Shown: positions 1-9,333, counted from the first letter of the stretch. The stretch is DNA of 64,000 bases from an uncultured Bacteroides sp. (GCF_963677685.1 NZ_OY782186.1:1922001-1986000); one strand, 5' to 3'. Notes: generated by a model from the letters alone, not told the origin. A program made the numbers and translations.

Positions 1-74
1 TATGTTATAAAACATAGTATCTATTTTTTCAATTCTATAACCAAATTTTCCCTAAAAAGATTCCCTCTCTGCCA

Positions 75-82
75 TACTTTTG
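75..82 (+). promoter_or_regulatory. -7 promoter box of the ECF sigma gene
   Basis: TACTTTTG matches the Bacteroidota -7 consensus TAnnTTTG. No clear -33 TTTG is seen at the usual spacing. The box overlaps an in-frame TTG at 80, which therefore cannot be the start codon of a transcript made from here; this supports the ATG at 116. Confidence 0.5.
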
Positions 83-115
83 TCACATCATAACAAGGAA
101 ACAACCAAGTATGCC

Positions 116-700
116 ATGAGAAAACAGGATTGTAATACTGATACGATAACACTTAATGAATCTCTCGATTTGGAAACTCGTTTATTTGCCGATTTTCAAT
201 CTGGCGATATAAACGCTTTTTCGCGTATTTACGACTTGTATATAAATGTTCTTTTTAATTATGGTTGCAAATTGACTCTTGATAAAGAGCTTTTGAAGGA
301 CTGTATTCATGATATCTTTGTGAAAATCTATATGAGAAGAGATACGCTAGGTGACATCAGCAATTTTAAATCTTATCTTTTTATTTCTTTAAAGAATAAA
401 TTATGCGATGAAATGCGGAGAAGGGTTTATATGTCTGATACTCCTGTAGAGGATTTTACAGATGTATCTAGTGATGATAATGTTGAGGAATCTTATATAG
501 TAAGAGAGACTAAGAAAAAAGATAAAAATATTGTAGGGAATATTTTAGAGCAACTTTCTCCTCGACAGAAAGAGGCTCTGACTTTGTATTATATTGAAGA
601 GAAAAAATATGATGATATTTGTGTGATTATGAATATGAATTACCAATCTGTACGTAATTTGATGCATAGAGGGTTGGTTAAATTAAGAACATTGGTATAA
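116..700 (+). CDS. ECF-type RNA polymerase sigma-70 factor
   Basis: An alternative sigma factor of the extracytoplasmic-function group, which directs RNA polymerase to a small set of promoters, in Bacteroides usually for a nutrient-uptake locus. The region-2 helix is seen as FADFQSGDINAFSRIYDLY (about residues 20-40). Region 4 is seen near the C-terminus as LSPRQKEALTLYYIEEK followed by the recognition helix MNYQSVRNLMHRGLVKLR. At 194 residues the length is normal. The ATG at 116 is preferred over the in-frame TTG at 80 because the latter lies inside the likely promoter. The next gene is a short anti-sigma-like protein, but no receptor/SusD pair follows, so the target is not evident locally. 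Confidence 0.9.
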   Translation: MRKQDCNTDTITLNESLDLETRLFADFQSGDINAFSRIYDLYINVLFNYGCKLTLDKELLKDCIHDIFVKIYMRRDTLGDISNFKSYLFISLKNKLCDEMRRRVYMSDTPVEDFTDVSSDDNVEESYIVRETKKKDKNIVGNILEQLSPRQKEALTLYYIEEKKYDDICVIMNMNYQSVRNLMHRGLVKLRTLV

Positions 701-765
701 TTTTATTTTATTTGAGTACATAAAAAGTTTTCTTCCGTCTTTTATTAAAGACAATATTTTGACGG

Positions 766-1014
766 ATGAATGCAAAATTGAAATATGATATTAATGATTA
801 TCTGACAGATGATGATTTTATTCTGGCTATTGTTAGCAATGATCAGAATAAGATAGAAAAGCTGGAAGAGTTCATAAAATTGCATCCGCAGGAAATTGAA
901 GTAATAGAGCAAGCGAAAGATATTTTGCTAGGTCGCTCGGAAACTTCTACTATGCCTGACGGGGAGAAACTTGCTCTCAAACAGGGCATTTTGAAGATTA
1001 TTGAGTTAGTGTGA
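766..1014 (+). CDS. short protein resembling the N-terminal domain of a FecR-type anti-sigma factor
   Basis: An 82-residue protein beginning MNAKLKYDINDYLTDDDFIL, typical of the cytoplasmic sigma-binding N-terminus of Bacteroides FecR-like anti-sigma factors. Family members are usually over 300 residues, with a membrane helix and a periplasmic FecR domain. Here the frame ends before any membrane segment, and the next bases show no continuation in another frame that I recognise. It sits 65 bases after the sigma gene, so it probably pairs with it. It is either a shortened remnant or a free-standing soluble anti-sigma domain; the sequence cannot decide. Confidence 0.6.
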   Translation: MNAKLKYDINDYLTDDDFILAIVSNDQNKIEKLEEFIKLHPQEIEVIEQAKDILLGRSETSTMPDGEKLALKQGILKIIELV

Positions 1015-1135
1015 TTAAATAAAATATATGTTAGTGAAGTTTTTTCATGTAGTTATTTAAAAGGGGTAATAAGTTTTCAATAGTATTTTAAGGTTCAGAT
1101 TGTTTATATTAGATTAATAGATTGATTAAGGAAGA

Positions 1136-1176
1136 AAGGGCTGCCTGCTGATGAGATATCAGGGCAGCCTTTTATT
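1136..1176. terminator. bidirectional terminator hairpin
   Basis: GGCTGCC pairs with GGCAGCC around a short loop, with A-run and T-run flanks (AAAGGG before, CCTTTTATT after). It lies between the converging anti-sigma-like gene and MFS gene and can serve both. Confidence 0.75.
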
Positions 1177-2374
1177 ATTTTTTACTTTTTATATTGGGTA
1201 AGAAATAAGTGATTAATCCTAATAGAGGCATATAAGCACACATCTGATATACGTATTCTATACCGTGTGAATCGGCTATCTTACCCATTATTGCTGATGC
1301 TACACCTGCAATGCCAAAAGCCAATCCAAAGAAAAGTCCTGATATAAGTCCTAGTTTCATTGGAAGTAATTCCTGAGCATATACCAGAATGGCAGAAAAT
1401 GCGGAAGACAAAATCAAGCCAATACAAATACTCAGGATGCAAGTCCACAGTAAGTTAGCATGAGGCATTAATAAAGTAAAGGGTGCTACTCCTAATATAG
1501 AAACCCAAATGACATATTTACGTCCCACACGGTCGCCTATAGGCCCTCCTAAAAGTGTTCCTAGAGCGGCTGCAAATAGAAAAGCGAAAAGATAAAATTG
1601 AGAAGTCTGTATAGATACTCCAAATTTATCTATTAAGTAGAACGTATAGAAGTTGGTCAGACTAGCCATATATACATATTTTGAAAAAATAAGTATGAGC
1701 AGAATGATTAGTGATAAAATGATTTTATTTTTAGATAAGGGTGACTTTATATTTACTTCTGCACTTTTAGTTCTTTTCCCGCTGATTTGTATGATTCTTT
1801 TATACCAACGACAAATAGGAAGCATTACGATCATTGCTATGATTGCTAAGATGGAAAAGAATACGATATTCTTTTGCCCATAAGGAGCAATGATCAAGGC
1901 TACTAGTAACGGACCTAGCGATACTCCCATACTACCGCCAACTTGAAATAAAGATTGTGCTAGTCCTCTTTTTCCTCCTGATGCTAATGATGTGAGGCGA
2001 GATGCTTCAGGATGTAAGGTAGCTGAACCTATGCCTACAAGGAAAACGGAAATCAGAACTAAATGTAGAGAATTGGCGAAAGCCAGAATAACTAATCCGG
2101 TAAGAGTGAATCCCATACCCATAGGTAAAAACCAAGGATTAGGCTTTTTATCTAAATATAAACCTATTATTGGTTGAAAAACCGAGGCTGAGATTTGATA
2201 AACTAATGTGATAATACCGATTTGAGAAAAATTAAGTGATAAACCTTCTTTAATTAAAGGGTAGATTGCTGATATTACTGATTGTAGTGTATCGTTAAGT
2301 AAATGAGATAAACTAAGAGCCAAGAGGATTCCAAACATAGCCCCTCCTGTCTTTGTCGATTTTAAATTGTCCAT
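1175..2374 (-). CDS. MFS transporter, fosmidomycin-resistance (Fsr) type
   Basis: A 399-residue major-facilitator exporter with about 12 hydrophobic segments. The N-terminal SLSHLLNDTLQSVISAIYP and the loop PEASRLTSLASGGKRG with LFQVGGSMGVSLGPL are hallmarks of the Fsr subgroup, whose characterised members pump out fosmidomycin and similar small molecules; the substrate here is unknown. The A-motif equivalent GGPIGDRVGRKYV is present in the middle loop. It is transcribed alone, with a -7 box about 40 bases upstream and the shared terminator at its end. Confidence 0.88.
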   Translation of the reverse strand: MDNLKSTKTGGAMFGILLALSLSHLLNDTLQSVISAIYPLIKEGLSLNFSQIGIITLVYQISASVFQPIIGLYLDKKPNPWFLPMGMGFTLTGLVILAFANSLHLVLISVFLVGIGSATLHPEASRLTSLASGGKRGLAQSLFQVGGSMGVSLGPLLVALIIAPYGQKNIVFFSILAIIAMIVMLPICRWYKRIIQISGKRTKSAEVNIKSPLSKNKIILSLIILLILIFSKYVYMASLTNFYTFYLIDKFGVSIQTSQFYLFAFLFAAALGTLLGGPIGDRVGRKYVIWVSILGVAPFTLLMPHANLLWTCILSICIGLILSSAFSAILVYAQELLPMKLGLISGLFFGLAFGIAGVASAIMGKIADSHGIEYVYQMCAYMPLLGLITYFLPNIKSKK

Positions 2375-2410
2375 ATTAACCCTATACCTATATTACCTTG
2401 AAATTTGCTG

Positions 2411-2418
2411 CAAAGGTA
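2411..2418 (-). promoter_or_regulatory. -7 promoter box of the MFS gene
   Basis: On the minus strand this reads TACCTTTG, a perfect TAnnTTTG match, about 37 bases upstream of the start codon. A -33 element is not clear. Confidence 0.55.
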
Positions 2419-2526
2419 CGTTTATTTTTCTTCTTAAAGACCAACAAATACTTCCAAGTTTTACAATTAATATGTTTATAACTTATATTTTTGCAATCAA
2501 ATGTTTCTACCTATCTAATGTTTTTG

Positions 2527-2534
2527 TAAATTTG
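2527..2534 (+). promoter_or_regulatory. -7 promoter box of ileS
   Basis: TAAATTTG fits TAnnTTTG and would start transcription about 35 bases before the ileS ATG. The upstream element is weak (TTTC about 20 bases before). Confidence 0.55.
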
Positions 2535-2575
2535 CACCCCTATGAAATAGAATATAGAAAATAAGATATATAGTG

Positions 2576-5500
2576 ATGAGTAAGAGATTTGCTGAACACT
2601 CCCAACTTGACCTCTCGAAGGTGAATAAAGAGGTGTTGAATAAATGGGATGAGAATGGTATTTTTGCTAAAAGTATGACAGAACGCGAAGGGTGTCCTTC
2701 GTATGTGTTTTATGAAGGTCCTCCTTCTGCTAACGGAATGCCGGGTATTCACCATGTGATGGCACGTTCTATTAAAGATATTTTTTGTCGGTATAAAACG
2801 ATGAAGGGTTTCCAAGTAAAGCGTAAAGCCGGATGGGATACACACGGATTACCAGTGGAGCTTGGAGTTGAAAAATCTTTAGGTATCACAAAGGAAGATA
2901 TTGGTAAAAAGATTACTGTAGCAGAATATAATGCTGCATGCCGCAAAGATGTCATGAAGTTCACTAAAGAGTGGGAAGACTTAACTCACAAAATGGGTTA
3001 TTGGGTAGATATGACCGATCCTTATATCACTTATGATAATCGCTATATTGAAACTTTATGGTGGTTATTGAAGCAGTTGTATAAAAAGGATTTACTCTAT
3101 AAAGGCTATACTATTCAACCTTATTCTCCGGCTGCGGGAACTGGACTTAGCTCTCACGAGTTGAATCAACCCGGTTGTTATAGGGATGTTAAAGATACTA
3201 CTGTAGTAGCTCAATTCCGCATAAAAAATCCTAAATCGGAAATGACGGCTTGGGGTACTCCTTATTTTATAGCTTGGACTACTACTCCATGGACACTACC
3301 CTCAAATACAGCCTTGTGTGTTGGACCGAAGATTGATTATGTAGCAGTACAGTCTTATAATGCTTATACCGGTGAACCTATAACGGTGGTGTTGGCTAAG
3401 GCTTTATTGAATGCTCATTTCAATCCAAAAGCTTCGGAATTATCTCTAGAAGATTATAAAGCGGGTGATAAATTAATCCCTTTCAAAGTTGTTGCGGAAT
3501 ACAAAGGAACAGAACTTGTGGGAATGGACTATGAGCAACTTATTCCTTGGGTAAATCCTGGTGAAGGGGCTTTCCGTGTCATTTCAGGTGATTATGTTAC
3601 CACAGAAGATGGTACCGGTATTGTTCACATAGCACCAACTTTCGGTGCTGATGATGCATTAGTGGCGAAAGCAGCAGGTGTACCTCCTTTGCAATTGGTA
3701 AATAAAAAAGGTGAACTTCGTCCGATGGTTGATCTTACGGGTAAATTTTATCTTTTGGATGAATTAGATGAAACATTCCTTAGTGAAAAGGTTAATGTAG
3801 ATTTATATAAGGAATATGCGGGTCGTTTTGTGAAAAATGATTATGATCCTTCTCTCAGCGAAAAAGATGAAACTTTGGATGTTTCAATCTGTATGATGAT
3901 GAAAGTAGCCAATCAAGCATTCAAAATTGAGAAGCATGTCCATAATTATCCTCATTGCTGGCGTACAGACAAACCTGTACTCTATTATCCGCTAGATAGT
4001 TGGTTTATTCGTTCTACAGCATGCAAGGATCGCATGATGGAGTTAAATGAATCAATCAATTGGAAACCTGAGTCAACAGGAACAGGTCGTTTTGGAAAAT
4101 GGCTTGAGAATTTGAATGATTGGAATTTGAGTCGATCTCGCTACTGGGGTACTCCTTTACCTATTTGGCGTACTGAGGATAATACGGAAGAAATCTGTAT
4201 TGAATCTGTAGAAGAATTATATAATGAAATAGAAAAATCGGTAACTGCCGGATTGATGAAAACAAATCCGTATAAAGAAAAAGGCTTTGTTCCCGGTAAA
4301 TATAATACTGATAATTATGAAAAAATAGATCTGCATAGACCTTATGTAGATGATATTATTTTAGTTTCAAAGGATGGAAAACCGATGAAACGAGAAACGG
4401 ACTTAATTGATGTGTGGTTTGACTCGGGTGCAATGCCTTATGCGCAGATCCATTATCCGTTTGAAAACAAAGAGCTGTTGGATGGACATGAAGTATATCC
4501 TGCTGATTTTATAGCTGAAGGAGTTGACCAAACACGTGGTTGGTTTTTTACTTTGCATGCTATTGCGACAATGGTCTTTGATAGTGTATCCTATAAAGCT
4601 GTTATATCTAACGGATTAGTATTGGACAAGAATGGTAATAAGATGTCTAAGCGTTTGGGAAATGCTGTTGACCCTTTCTCTACAATTGAGAAATATGGTT
4701 CAGATCCACTTCGCTGGTATATGATAACTAATTCTTCTCCTTGGGATAATTTGAAATTTGATGTAGATGGTATTGAAGAAATACGGCGGAAATTCTTTGG
4801 TACTTTATATAATACATATTCATTCTTTGCTCTTTATGCTAATGTTGATGGCTTTGAATACAAAGAAAATGAAATAGCGTTGAATGATCGTCCGGAGATA
4901 GACCGTTGGATATTGTCAGTTTTGCATTCTCTTGTTAAAGAAGTTGATGTTTGCTACAATGAATATGAGCCAACTAAAGCTGGGCGTTTGATCTCAGATT
5001 TTGTAAATGATAATCTATCTAACTGGTATGTTCGTTTAAATCGTAAACGCTTTTGGGGGGGAGAATATTCTCAAGATAAACTTTCAGCTTATCAAACATT
5101 ATATATTTGTTTGGAAACAGTTGCTAAATTAATGGCACCGATTGCTCCTTTCTATGCTGACCGTTTATACTTAGATCTTATAACAGCAACTGGTCGTGAC
5201 AATGTGCAATCGGTACATTTGGCTAAATTCCCTGTATGTGTAGAGTCTTTCATTAATAAAGAGTTGGAAGCACGTATGGAAATGGCACAAAATGTAACAT
5301 CGATGGTATTGGCTTTGCGTAGAAAGGTTAATATCAAGGTGCGTCAGCCATTACAATGCATCATGATTCCTGTGGTAGATCAGCAACAAAAAGCACATAT
5401 TGAAGCTGTTAAGTCCTTGATTATGAATGAAGTTAATATCAAGGAAATCAATTTTGTAGATGGTGCTGCCGGAGTTTTGGTTAAGAAAGTAAAATGTGAT

Positions 5501-6004
5501 TTCAAAAAACTTGGTCCGAAATTTGGGAAACAAATGAAGGCTGTTGCTGCCGCTGTTAACGACTTATCTCAGGAAGCAATTGCTGAATTAGAGAACAAAG
5601 GATGCTATCTATTGAATCTTAATGGCGAAGAAGCTACCATAGAAATAGCGGATGTTGAAATAATAAGTGAAGACATCCCGGGATGGCTTGTTGCGAATGA
5701 AGGAACTTTAACTGTGGCTTTGGATGTGACAATTACCGAAGAACTTCGCCGTGAAGGTATTGCTAGGGAATTAGTAAATCGTATTCAAAATATTCGTAAA
5801 TCTAATGGCTTTGAAATAACAGATAAAATAAGAATCTTGTTATCTAAAAATGAGCAAACGGATGATGCGGTAAATGAATATAATAGCTATATTTGCGCTC
5901 AAGTTTTGGCAGTGTCATTACAACTTGTGACGGAAGTAAATAATAATGCTACTGAATTGAACTTTGATGATTTCTCTCTATATGTTGATGTAATTAAAGA
6001 ATAA
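2576..6004 (+). CDS. ileS: isoleucine--tRNA ligase
   Basis: Charges tRNA-Ile with isoleucine in the cytoplasm; a class I synthetase. The HIGH-type signature is in PPSANGMPGIHHVMAR near residue 50-65, the KMSKS-type loop is NKMSKRLGN near residue 688, and the large editing insertion (with GTGIVHIAPTFGADD) lies between. The 1142-residue length fits the longer Bacteroidota form. The ATG at 2576 directly follows an in-frame GTG; the ATG is preferred. It heads a run of same-strand housekeeping genes (TraR/DksA-like, lspA, a DUF4296 lipoprotein), an order conserved in Bacteroides. Confidence 0.98.
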   Translation: MSKRFAEHSQLDLSKVNKEVLNKWDENGIFAKSMTEREGCPSYVFYEGPPSANGMPGIHHVMARSIKDIFCRYKTMKGFQVKRKAGWDTHGLPVELGVEKSLGITKEDIGKKITVAEYNAACRKDVMKFTKEWEDLTHKMGYWVDMTDPYITYDNRYIETLWWLLKQLYKKDLLYKGYTIQPYSPAAGTGLSSHELNQPGCYRDVKDTTVVAQFRIKNPKSEMTAWGTPYFIAWTTTPWTLPSNTALCVGPKIDYVAVQSYNAYTGEPITVVLAKALLNAHFNPKASELSLEDYKAGDKLIPFKVVAEYKGTELVGMDYEQLIPWVNPGEGAFRVISGDYVTTEDGTGIVHIAPTFGADDALVAKAAGVPPLQLVNKKGELRPMVDLTGKFYLLDELDETFLSEKVNVDLYKEYAGRFVKNDYDPSLSEKDETLDVSICMMMKVANQAFKIEKHVHNYPHCWRTDKPVLYYPLDSWFIRSTACKDRMMELNESINWKPESTGTGRFGKWLENLNDWNLSRSRYWGTPLPIWRTEDNTEEICIESVEELYNEIEKSVTAGLMKTNPYKEKGFVPGKYNTDNYEKIDLHRPYVDDIILVSKDGKPMKRETDLIDVWFDSGAMPYAQIHYPFENKELLDGHEVYPADFIAEGVDQTRGWFFTLHAIATMVFDSVSYKAVISNGLVLDKNGNKMSKRLGNAVDPFSTIEKYGSDPLRWYMITNSSPWDNLKFDVDGIEEIRRKFFGTLYNTYSFFALYANVDGFEYKENEIALNDRPEIDRWILSVLHSLVKEVDVCYNEYEPTKAGRLISDFVNDNLSNWYVRLNRKRFWGGEYSQDKLSAYQTLYICLETVAKLMAPIAPFYADRLYLDLITATGRDNVQSVHLAKFPVCVESFINKELEARMEMAQNVTSMVLALRRKVNIKVRQPLQCIMIPVVDQQQKAHIEAVKSLIMNEVNIKEINFVDGAAGVLVKKVKCDFKKLGPKFGKQMKAVAAAVNDLSQEAIAELENKGCYLLNLNGEEATIEIADVEIISEDIPGWLVANEGTLTVALDVTITEELRREGIARELVNRIQNIRKSNGFEITDKIRILLSKNEQTDDAVNEYNSYICAQVLAVSLQLVTEVNNNATELNFDDFSLYVDVIKE

Positions 6005-6036
6005 AAAAACTACTAACCTTTTAAATTTCAGAAATT

Positions 6037-6417
6037 ATGGCAGAAAAAACGAGATACTCAGATGCGGAATTAGAAGAATTTCGTGCTATTATCATGGAAA
6101 AGCTTGAGTTAGCTCAACGTGATTATGAACAGTTCAAGAATAGTATTATGAACAAAGATGGCAATGATATTGATGATACATCGCCTACATATAAAGTTTT
6201 GGAAGAAGGGGCGAATACTTTGTCTAAAGAAGAAACAACAAGATTGGCGCAACGTCAATTGAAATTTATACAAGGATTGCAAGCTGCTTTGATTCGTATT
6301 CAGAATAAAACTTATGGCATCTGTCGTGAAACGGGGAAATTAATCCCTGCTGAGCGTTTGCGCGCCGTACCTCATGCTACATTAAGTATTGAGGCAAAAA
6401 ATGAAGGAAAGAAATAG
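6037..6417 (+). CDS. TraR/DksA-family protein with degenerate zinc finger
   Basis: A 126-residue protein with the DksA layout: an N-terminal coiled-coil (residues about 8-90) and a C-terminal domain YGICRETGKLIPAERLRAVP. DksA-type proteins bind the RNA polymerase secondary channel and tune transcription with ppGpp. The classic finger has four cysteines; only one cysteine is present in the whole protein, and RETGKLIP replaces the usual second cysteine, so the finger cannot bind zinc in the usual way. The coiled-coil tip carries DDTSPTYKV. It follows ileS by 32 bases and is probably co-transcribed with it. Confidence 0.88.
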   Translation: MAEKTRYSDAELEEFRAIIMEKLELAQRDYEQFKNSIMNKDGNDIDDTSPTYKVLEEGANTLSKEETTRLAQRQLKFIQGLQAALIRIQNKTYGICRETGKLIPAERLRAVPHATLSIEAKNEGKK

Positions 6418-6429
6418 AAATAAATGAAT

Positions 6430-6484
6430 TGAGGTGTTGGATAGTTTGCTAAATGATGCAACTTCTTCAGCACCTCTGTTTTGA
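6430..6484 (+). terminator. possible hairpin between the DksA-like gene and lspA
   Basis: GAGGTGTTG pairs with CAGCACCTC (one G-T pair) over a loop of about 33 bases, followed by TGTTTTG. The T-run is weak and lspA follows in the same direction, so it may be a leaky terminator or processing site. Confidence 0.35.
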
Positions 6485-6500
6485 GACTTAATAGTCTAAA

Positions 6501-7136
6501 GTGAATAGAAGAATGAAGAATATATTAACTAAAGGGAGAATATCTTTACTTGTAATCTTTTCTGTAATAATAATTGATCAGATTATAAAAATTGCGGTAA
6601 AAACACATATGTATCTTCATGAAAGTATTCATGTTACTGACTGGTTCTATATCTATTTTACTGAAAATAATGGAATGGCTTTTGGTATGGAACTTTTCGG
6701 AAAACTATTCCTTACAAGTTTTCGTATCATAGCTGTATTTCTTATTGGATGGTACCTCATAAAAATTATCAAGCAAGGTGCTAAGACAGGTTATATCATC
6801 TGTATCTCTTTGATTCTTACAGGCGCTTTGGGGAATATTATTGATAGTGTTCTTTATGGAATACTTTTCAATGAAAGTAGTCATAGTGCTATTGCCACTT
6901 TTCTTCCTGCCGGTGGGGGATATTCTACACTGTTTTATGGCAAAGTGGTAGATATGTTTTATTTTCCTATTATTGATACTACTTGGCCAATGTGGTTGCC
7001 TATTATAGGAGGGCAACATTTTATTTTCTTTAGCCCGATCTTTAATTTTGCGGATGCTGCGATTAGCTGTGGAATCATAGCATTACTTTTATTTTATAGT
7101 AAATACGTGAATGAAACTTATCATTCTCATGCCTAA
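6501..7136 (+). CDS. lspA: lipoprotein signal peptidase (signal peptidase II)
   Basis: An inner-membrane aspartyl protease that removes the signal peptide of prolipoproteins after lipid attachment. The 211-residue protein has four main membrane helices. The two catalytic aspartates lie in GNIIDS and NFADAAIS, and the conserved ENNGMAFGM asparagine motif is present. A longer central loop (residues about 125-160) is usual for Bacteroidota LspA. The start is GTG at 6501, with an alternative ATG 12 bases later. It is followed at 12 bases by the DUF4296 lipoprotein, itself a likely substrate. Confidence 0.96.
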   Translation: MNRRMKNILTKGRISLLVIFSVIIIDQIIKIAVKTHMYLHESIHVTDWFYIYFTENNGMAFGMELFGKLFLTSFRIIAVFLIGWYLIKIIKQGAKTGYIICISLILTGALGNIIDSVLYGILFNESSHSAIATFLPAGGGYSTLFYGKVVDMFYFPIIDTTWPMWLPIIGGQHFIFFSPIFNFADAAISCGIIALLLFYSKYVNETYHSHA

Positions 7137-7148
7137 GAGAGCTGTCGG

Positions 7149-8054
7149 ATGAAAAAGTTGTTCTTTATATTCATTTCTTCTTTATTACTTTTAACTTCTT
7201 GTAAAGTAAAGAGACCTGATAATGTTATTCCTGAATCTAAGATGGAGGAATTGTTATATGATTATCACTTGGCTAAAATAATGGGAAACAACTTATCAGC
7301 TAATAGTAATTACAAAAAGGCTCTTTATCTAGATTACGTTTTTAAGAAATATGGAACAACCGAAGCTGAATTTGACTCTTCTATGGTTTGGTATACCCGT
7401 AATACGGAGTTACTAGCTAAAATGTATGAGAAAATAAATGAAAAGTTTCGTGCCCAACAAGATGAGATAAATCATCTAGTTGCTGTGCGTGATAAAAAAC
7501 CACCATTGTCTGCTTCTGGTGATAGTGTTGATGTTTGGTTTTTAGATCGAGTGGCTACTCTTTCATCCTTTTCCTTAAATAATAAATTAGTATTTGATAT
7601 TCCTGCTGATGTTAATTTTGAAGCAAAAGATACCTTGGAATGGAAAGCTAATATTCATTTTCGGCAAACAGATACTTCTTCTGTCGGGATTGTGATGGCT
7701 ATGCAGGTGGTATATACTAATGATAGCATTATCAGTTCAGTTAAGAATGTACTAAAATCAGGTGTTGAGACTTTTCGTTTGCAAGCTGATTCTTTAGGAA
7801 ATATACGCAGCGTGCGAGGTTTTATATATGTGGAGCCTAGTAAGAACAATATATTGGTTAATGAAATTTCACTGATTCGTTATCGTACGAAGGAGAAAGA
7901 AAAAGATGAGCTAAAAGCTGATTCTTTGAAAGAAATGAAAGAGGTAGACCACCAAAAAGTTAATACTATTTCTGTAGATAAACCATTAAAGACTCTTCCT
8001 AAGCGGCGTAATCCGGAAGAACTTAATCACAGACGCAAGTTCTCTCGGAATTAG
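7149..8054 (+). CDS. DUF4296 domain lipoprotein
   Basis: A 301-residue lipoprotein: an N-terminal signal peptide with lipobox LLLLTSCK, then the DUF4296 region with PESKMEELLYDYHLAKIM (about residues 28-45). The C-terminal tail is rich in charged residues and reads KRRNPEELNHRRKFSRN. The domain's function is unknown. It is found next to lspA in Bacteroides, and the short spacing suggests one transcript. Probably exported and membrane-anchored. Confidence 0.88.
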   Translation: MKKLFFIFISSLLLLTSCKVKRPDNVIPESKMEELLYDYHLAKIMGNNLSANSNYKKALYLDYVFKKYGTTEAEFDSSMVWYTRNTELLAKMYEKINEKFRAQQDEINHLVAVRDKKPPLSASGDSVDVWFLDRVATLSSFSLNNKLVFDIPADVNFEAKDTLEWKANIHFRQTDTSSVGIVMAMQVVYTNDSIISSVKNVLKSGVETFRLQADSLGNIRSVRGFIYVEPSKNNILVNEISLIRYRTKEKEKDELKADSLKEMKEVDHQKVNTISVDKPLKTLPKRRNPEELNHRRKFSRN

Positions 8055-8092
8055 TTGCTATGGCGAATGAATTATTAGCTTGAATCTAGAAT

Positions 8093-8464
8093 ATGAAACG
8101 ATTTGCATCACATCTTTTATTATTACCTTCTCGCAAACTCTTGAATTTGCATGTTGTTGAGATAGAGAATGGTTGTGTTGTACGAATCTTTCCATTAAGT
8201 GAAGAATCTGAATGTGTACAATGGATGCCTGGTATATGCGTTCTATTACCCAAGGAGGAAGGAGATGTTTATTGTAAACAGCCCTCTTTATTAATGAGTG
8301 AGGAGTGTTCTCTATTGAATAATTTGACTTTAACTTCAAATAATTTTGCTATAGATGTTAATCCTGAATTGAGAACTATGCACTGGTGTGCATATCGCCT
8401 TTTTCCATTTGATTTTGAGAATATGTGTGCTATTGAACTCACCCAAATAACTCTTTTGGAGTAA
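8093..8464 (+). CDS. conserved hypothetical protein of the lspA region
   Basis: A 123-residue protein without signal peptide or membrane helix, starting MKRFASHLLLLPSRKLLNLH. It contains the pattern WMPGICVLLP and a C-terminal WCAYRLFPFDFE. I do not recognise a characterised family; proteins of this type occur at the same place in related genomes, between the DUF4296 lipoprotein and a convergent RNA methyltransferase. Its stop lies only 3 bases from the stop of the minus-strand gene, so no intergenic terminator fits between them. Confidence 0.7.
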   Translation: MKRFASHLLLLPSRKLLNLHVVEIENGCVVRIFPLSEESECVQWMPGICVLLPKEEGDVYCKQPSLLMSEECSLLNNLTLTSNNFAIDVNPELRTMHWCAYRLFPFDFENMCAIELTQITLLE

Positions 8465-8467
8465 GAG

Positions 8468-9229
8468 TTAATATCTAATCACTTGCCTGCGAAACTCTGC
8501 ACAGACAACAGCAGTTGCAATGGCTACGTTAAGTGATTCAGATGTTATGTTATCTGCTGGATAGTTTGGTATATAAAGCTTATGATTAACAAGGGCTTCA
8601 ATTTCTTTACCAATTCCATTCCCTTCATTTCCCATCACGATAATTCCTTGTTCAGAGAGGGGCTCTTGATAGATGTTTTCTCCATTAAGAAAAGTTCCAT
8701 AAATAGGAATGTTTTTTATGGAAGACAGAAATTCAGGAAGTGCAATGTAGTGTACTTTTACACGGGCAATAGCTCCCATAGTAGCTTGGATTGTTTTTGG
8801 ATTATAAACATCTGCCGTATCTAGTGAACATAGAATGTTTTTTATTCCAAACCAATCCGCTAATCTTATGATCGTTCCCAAGTTACCAGGGTCTTGGATG
8901 TTATCTAATGCCAAAGAAAGAGAAGATGAAATCTCTTCTTTGTCTATACTATATTTAGGTTGTTCAAATATTGCAAGTATTTGTTGTGGATTTTTTAGTA
9001 AGCTAGCTTTAGTTAATTCTTCCGGTGAAACCTCTACTATTTCATCAGCGTTTACTTTAGGATGCGTTTTGAGCCATTCATTCGTAGCGACGATTAAGCG
9101 AGTAGAAAAGTGCTCTAATAGGTCATTAACTAGTTTAGGACCTTCCGCTATAAAAACATTTTCTTCACAACGTGTCTTTTTATATTCTAGCGAATGTATA
9201 TATTTGATCTTATTTTTACTTAATGACAT
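8468..9229 (-). CDS. TrmH/SpoU-family RNA 2'-O-methyltransferase
   Basis: Transfers a methyl group from S-adenosylmethionine to a ribose 2'-OH in rRNA or tRNA. The three SpoU motifs are present: NIQDPGNLGTIIRLADWFG (residues about 112-130), VMGNEGNGIGKE, and the knot-forming YIPNYPADNITSESLNVAIA near the C-terminus. An N-terminal substrate-binding domain precedes them (residues about 5-95). The length of 253 is typical. The exact target base cannot be read from sequence. Divergent from the outer-membrane gene at 9374, with a -7 box close upstream. Confidence 0.93.
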   Translation of the reverse strand: MSLSKNKIKYIHSLEYKKTRCEENVFIAEGPKLVNDLLEHFSTRLIVATNEWLKTHPKVNADEIVEVSPEELTKASLLKNPQQILAIFEQPKYSIDKEEISSSLSLALDNIQDPGNLGTIIRLADWFGIKNILCSLDTADVYNPKTIQATMGAIARVKVHYIALPEFLSSIKNIPIYGTFLNGENIYQEPLSEQGIIVMGNEGNGIGKEIEALVNHKLYIPNYPADNITSESLNVAIATAVVCAEFRRQVIRY

Positions 9230-9258
9230 AAAAAACTATTTTTCTCTTTTTTATATTG

Positions 9259-9266
9259 CAAATCTA
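9259..9266 (-). promoter_or_regulatory. -7 promoter box of the RNA methyltransferase gene
   Basis: Reads TAGATTTG on the minus strand, 30 bases before the start codon; fits TAnnTTTG. Confidence 0.5.
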
Positions 9267-9333
9267 TGAAGATATTCTTAATTCACTCTTATACTTCGCT
9301 TTCTTTTTCTTTCTTCAAACCGAAAATATGGAC

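Noticed and set aside
8835..9269. Plus-strand frame of 144 codons over the RNA methyltransferase gene.
   Set aside because: It is antisense to the SpoU motifs, which are clearly coding on the other strand.
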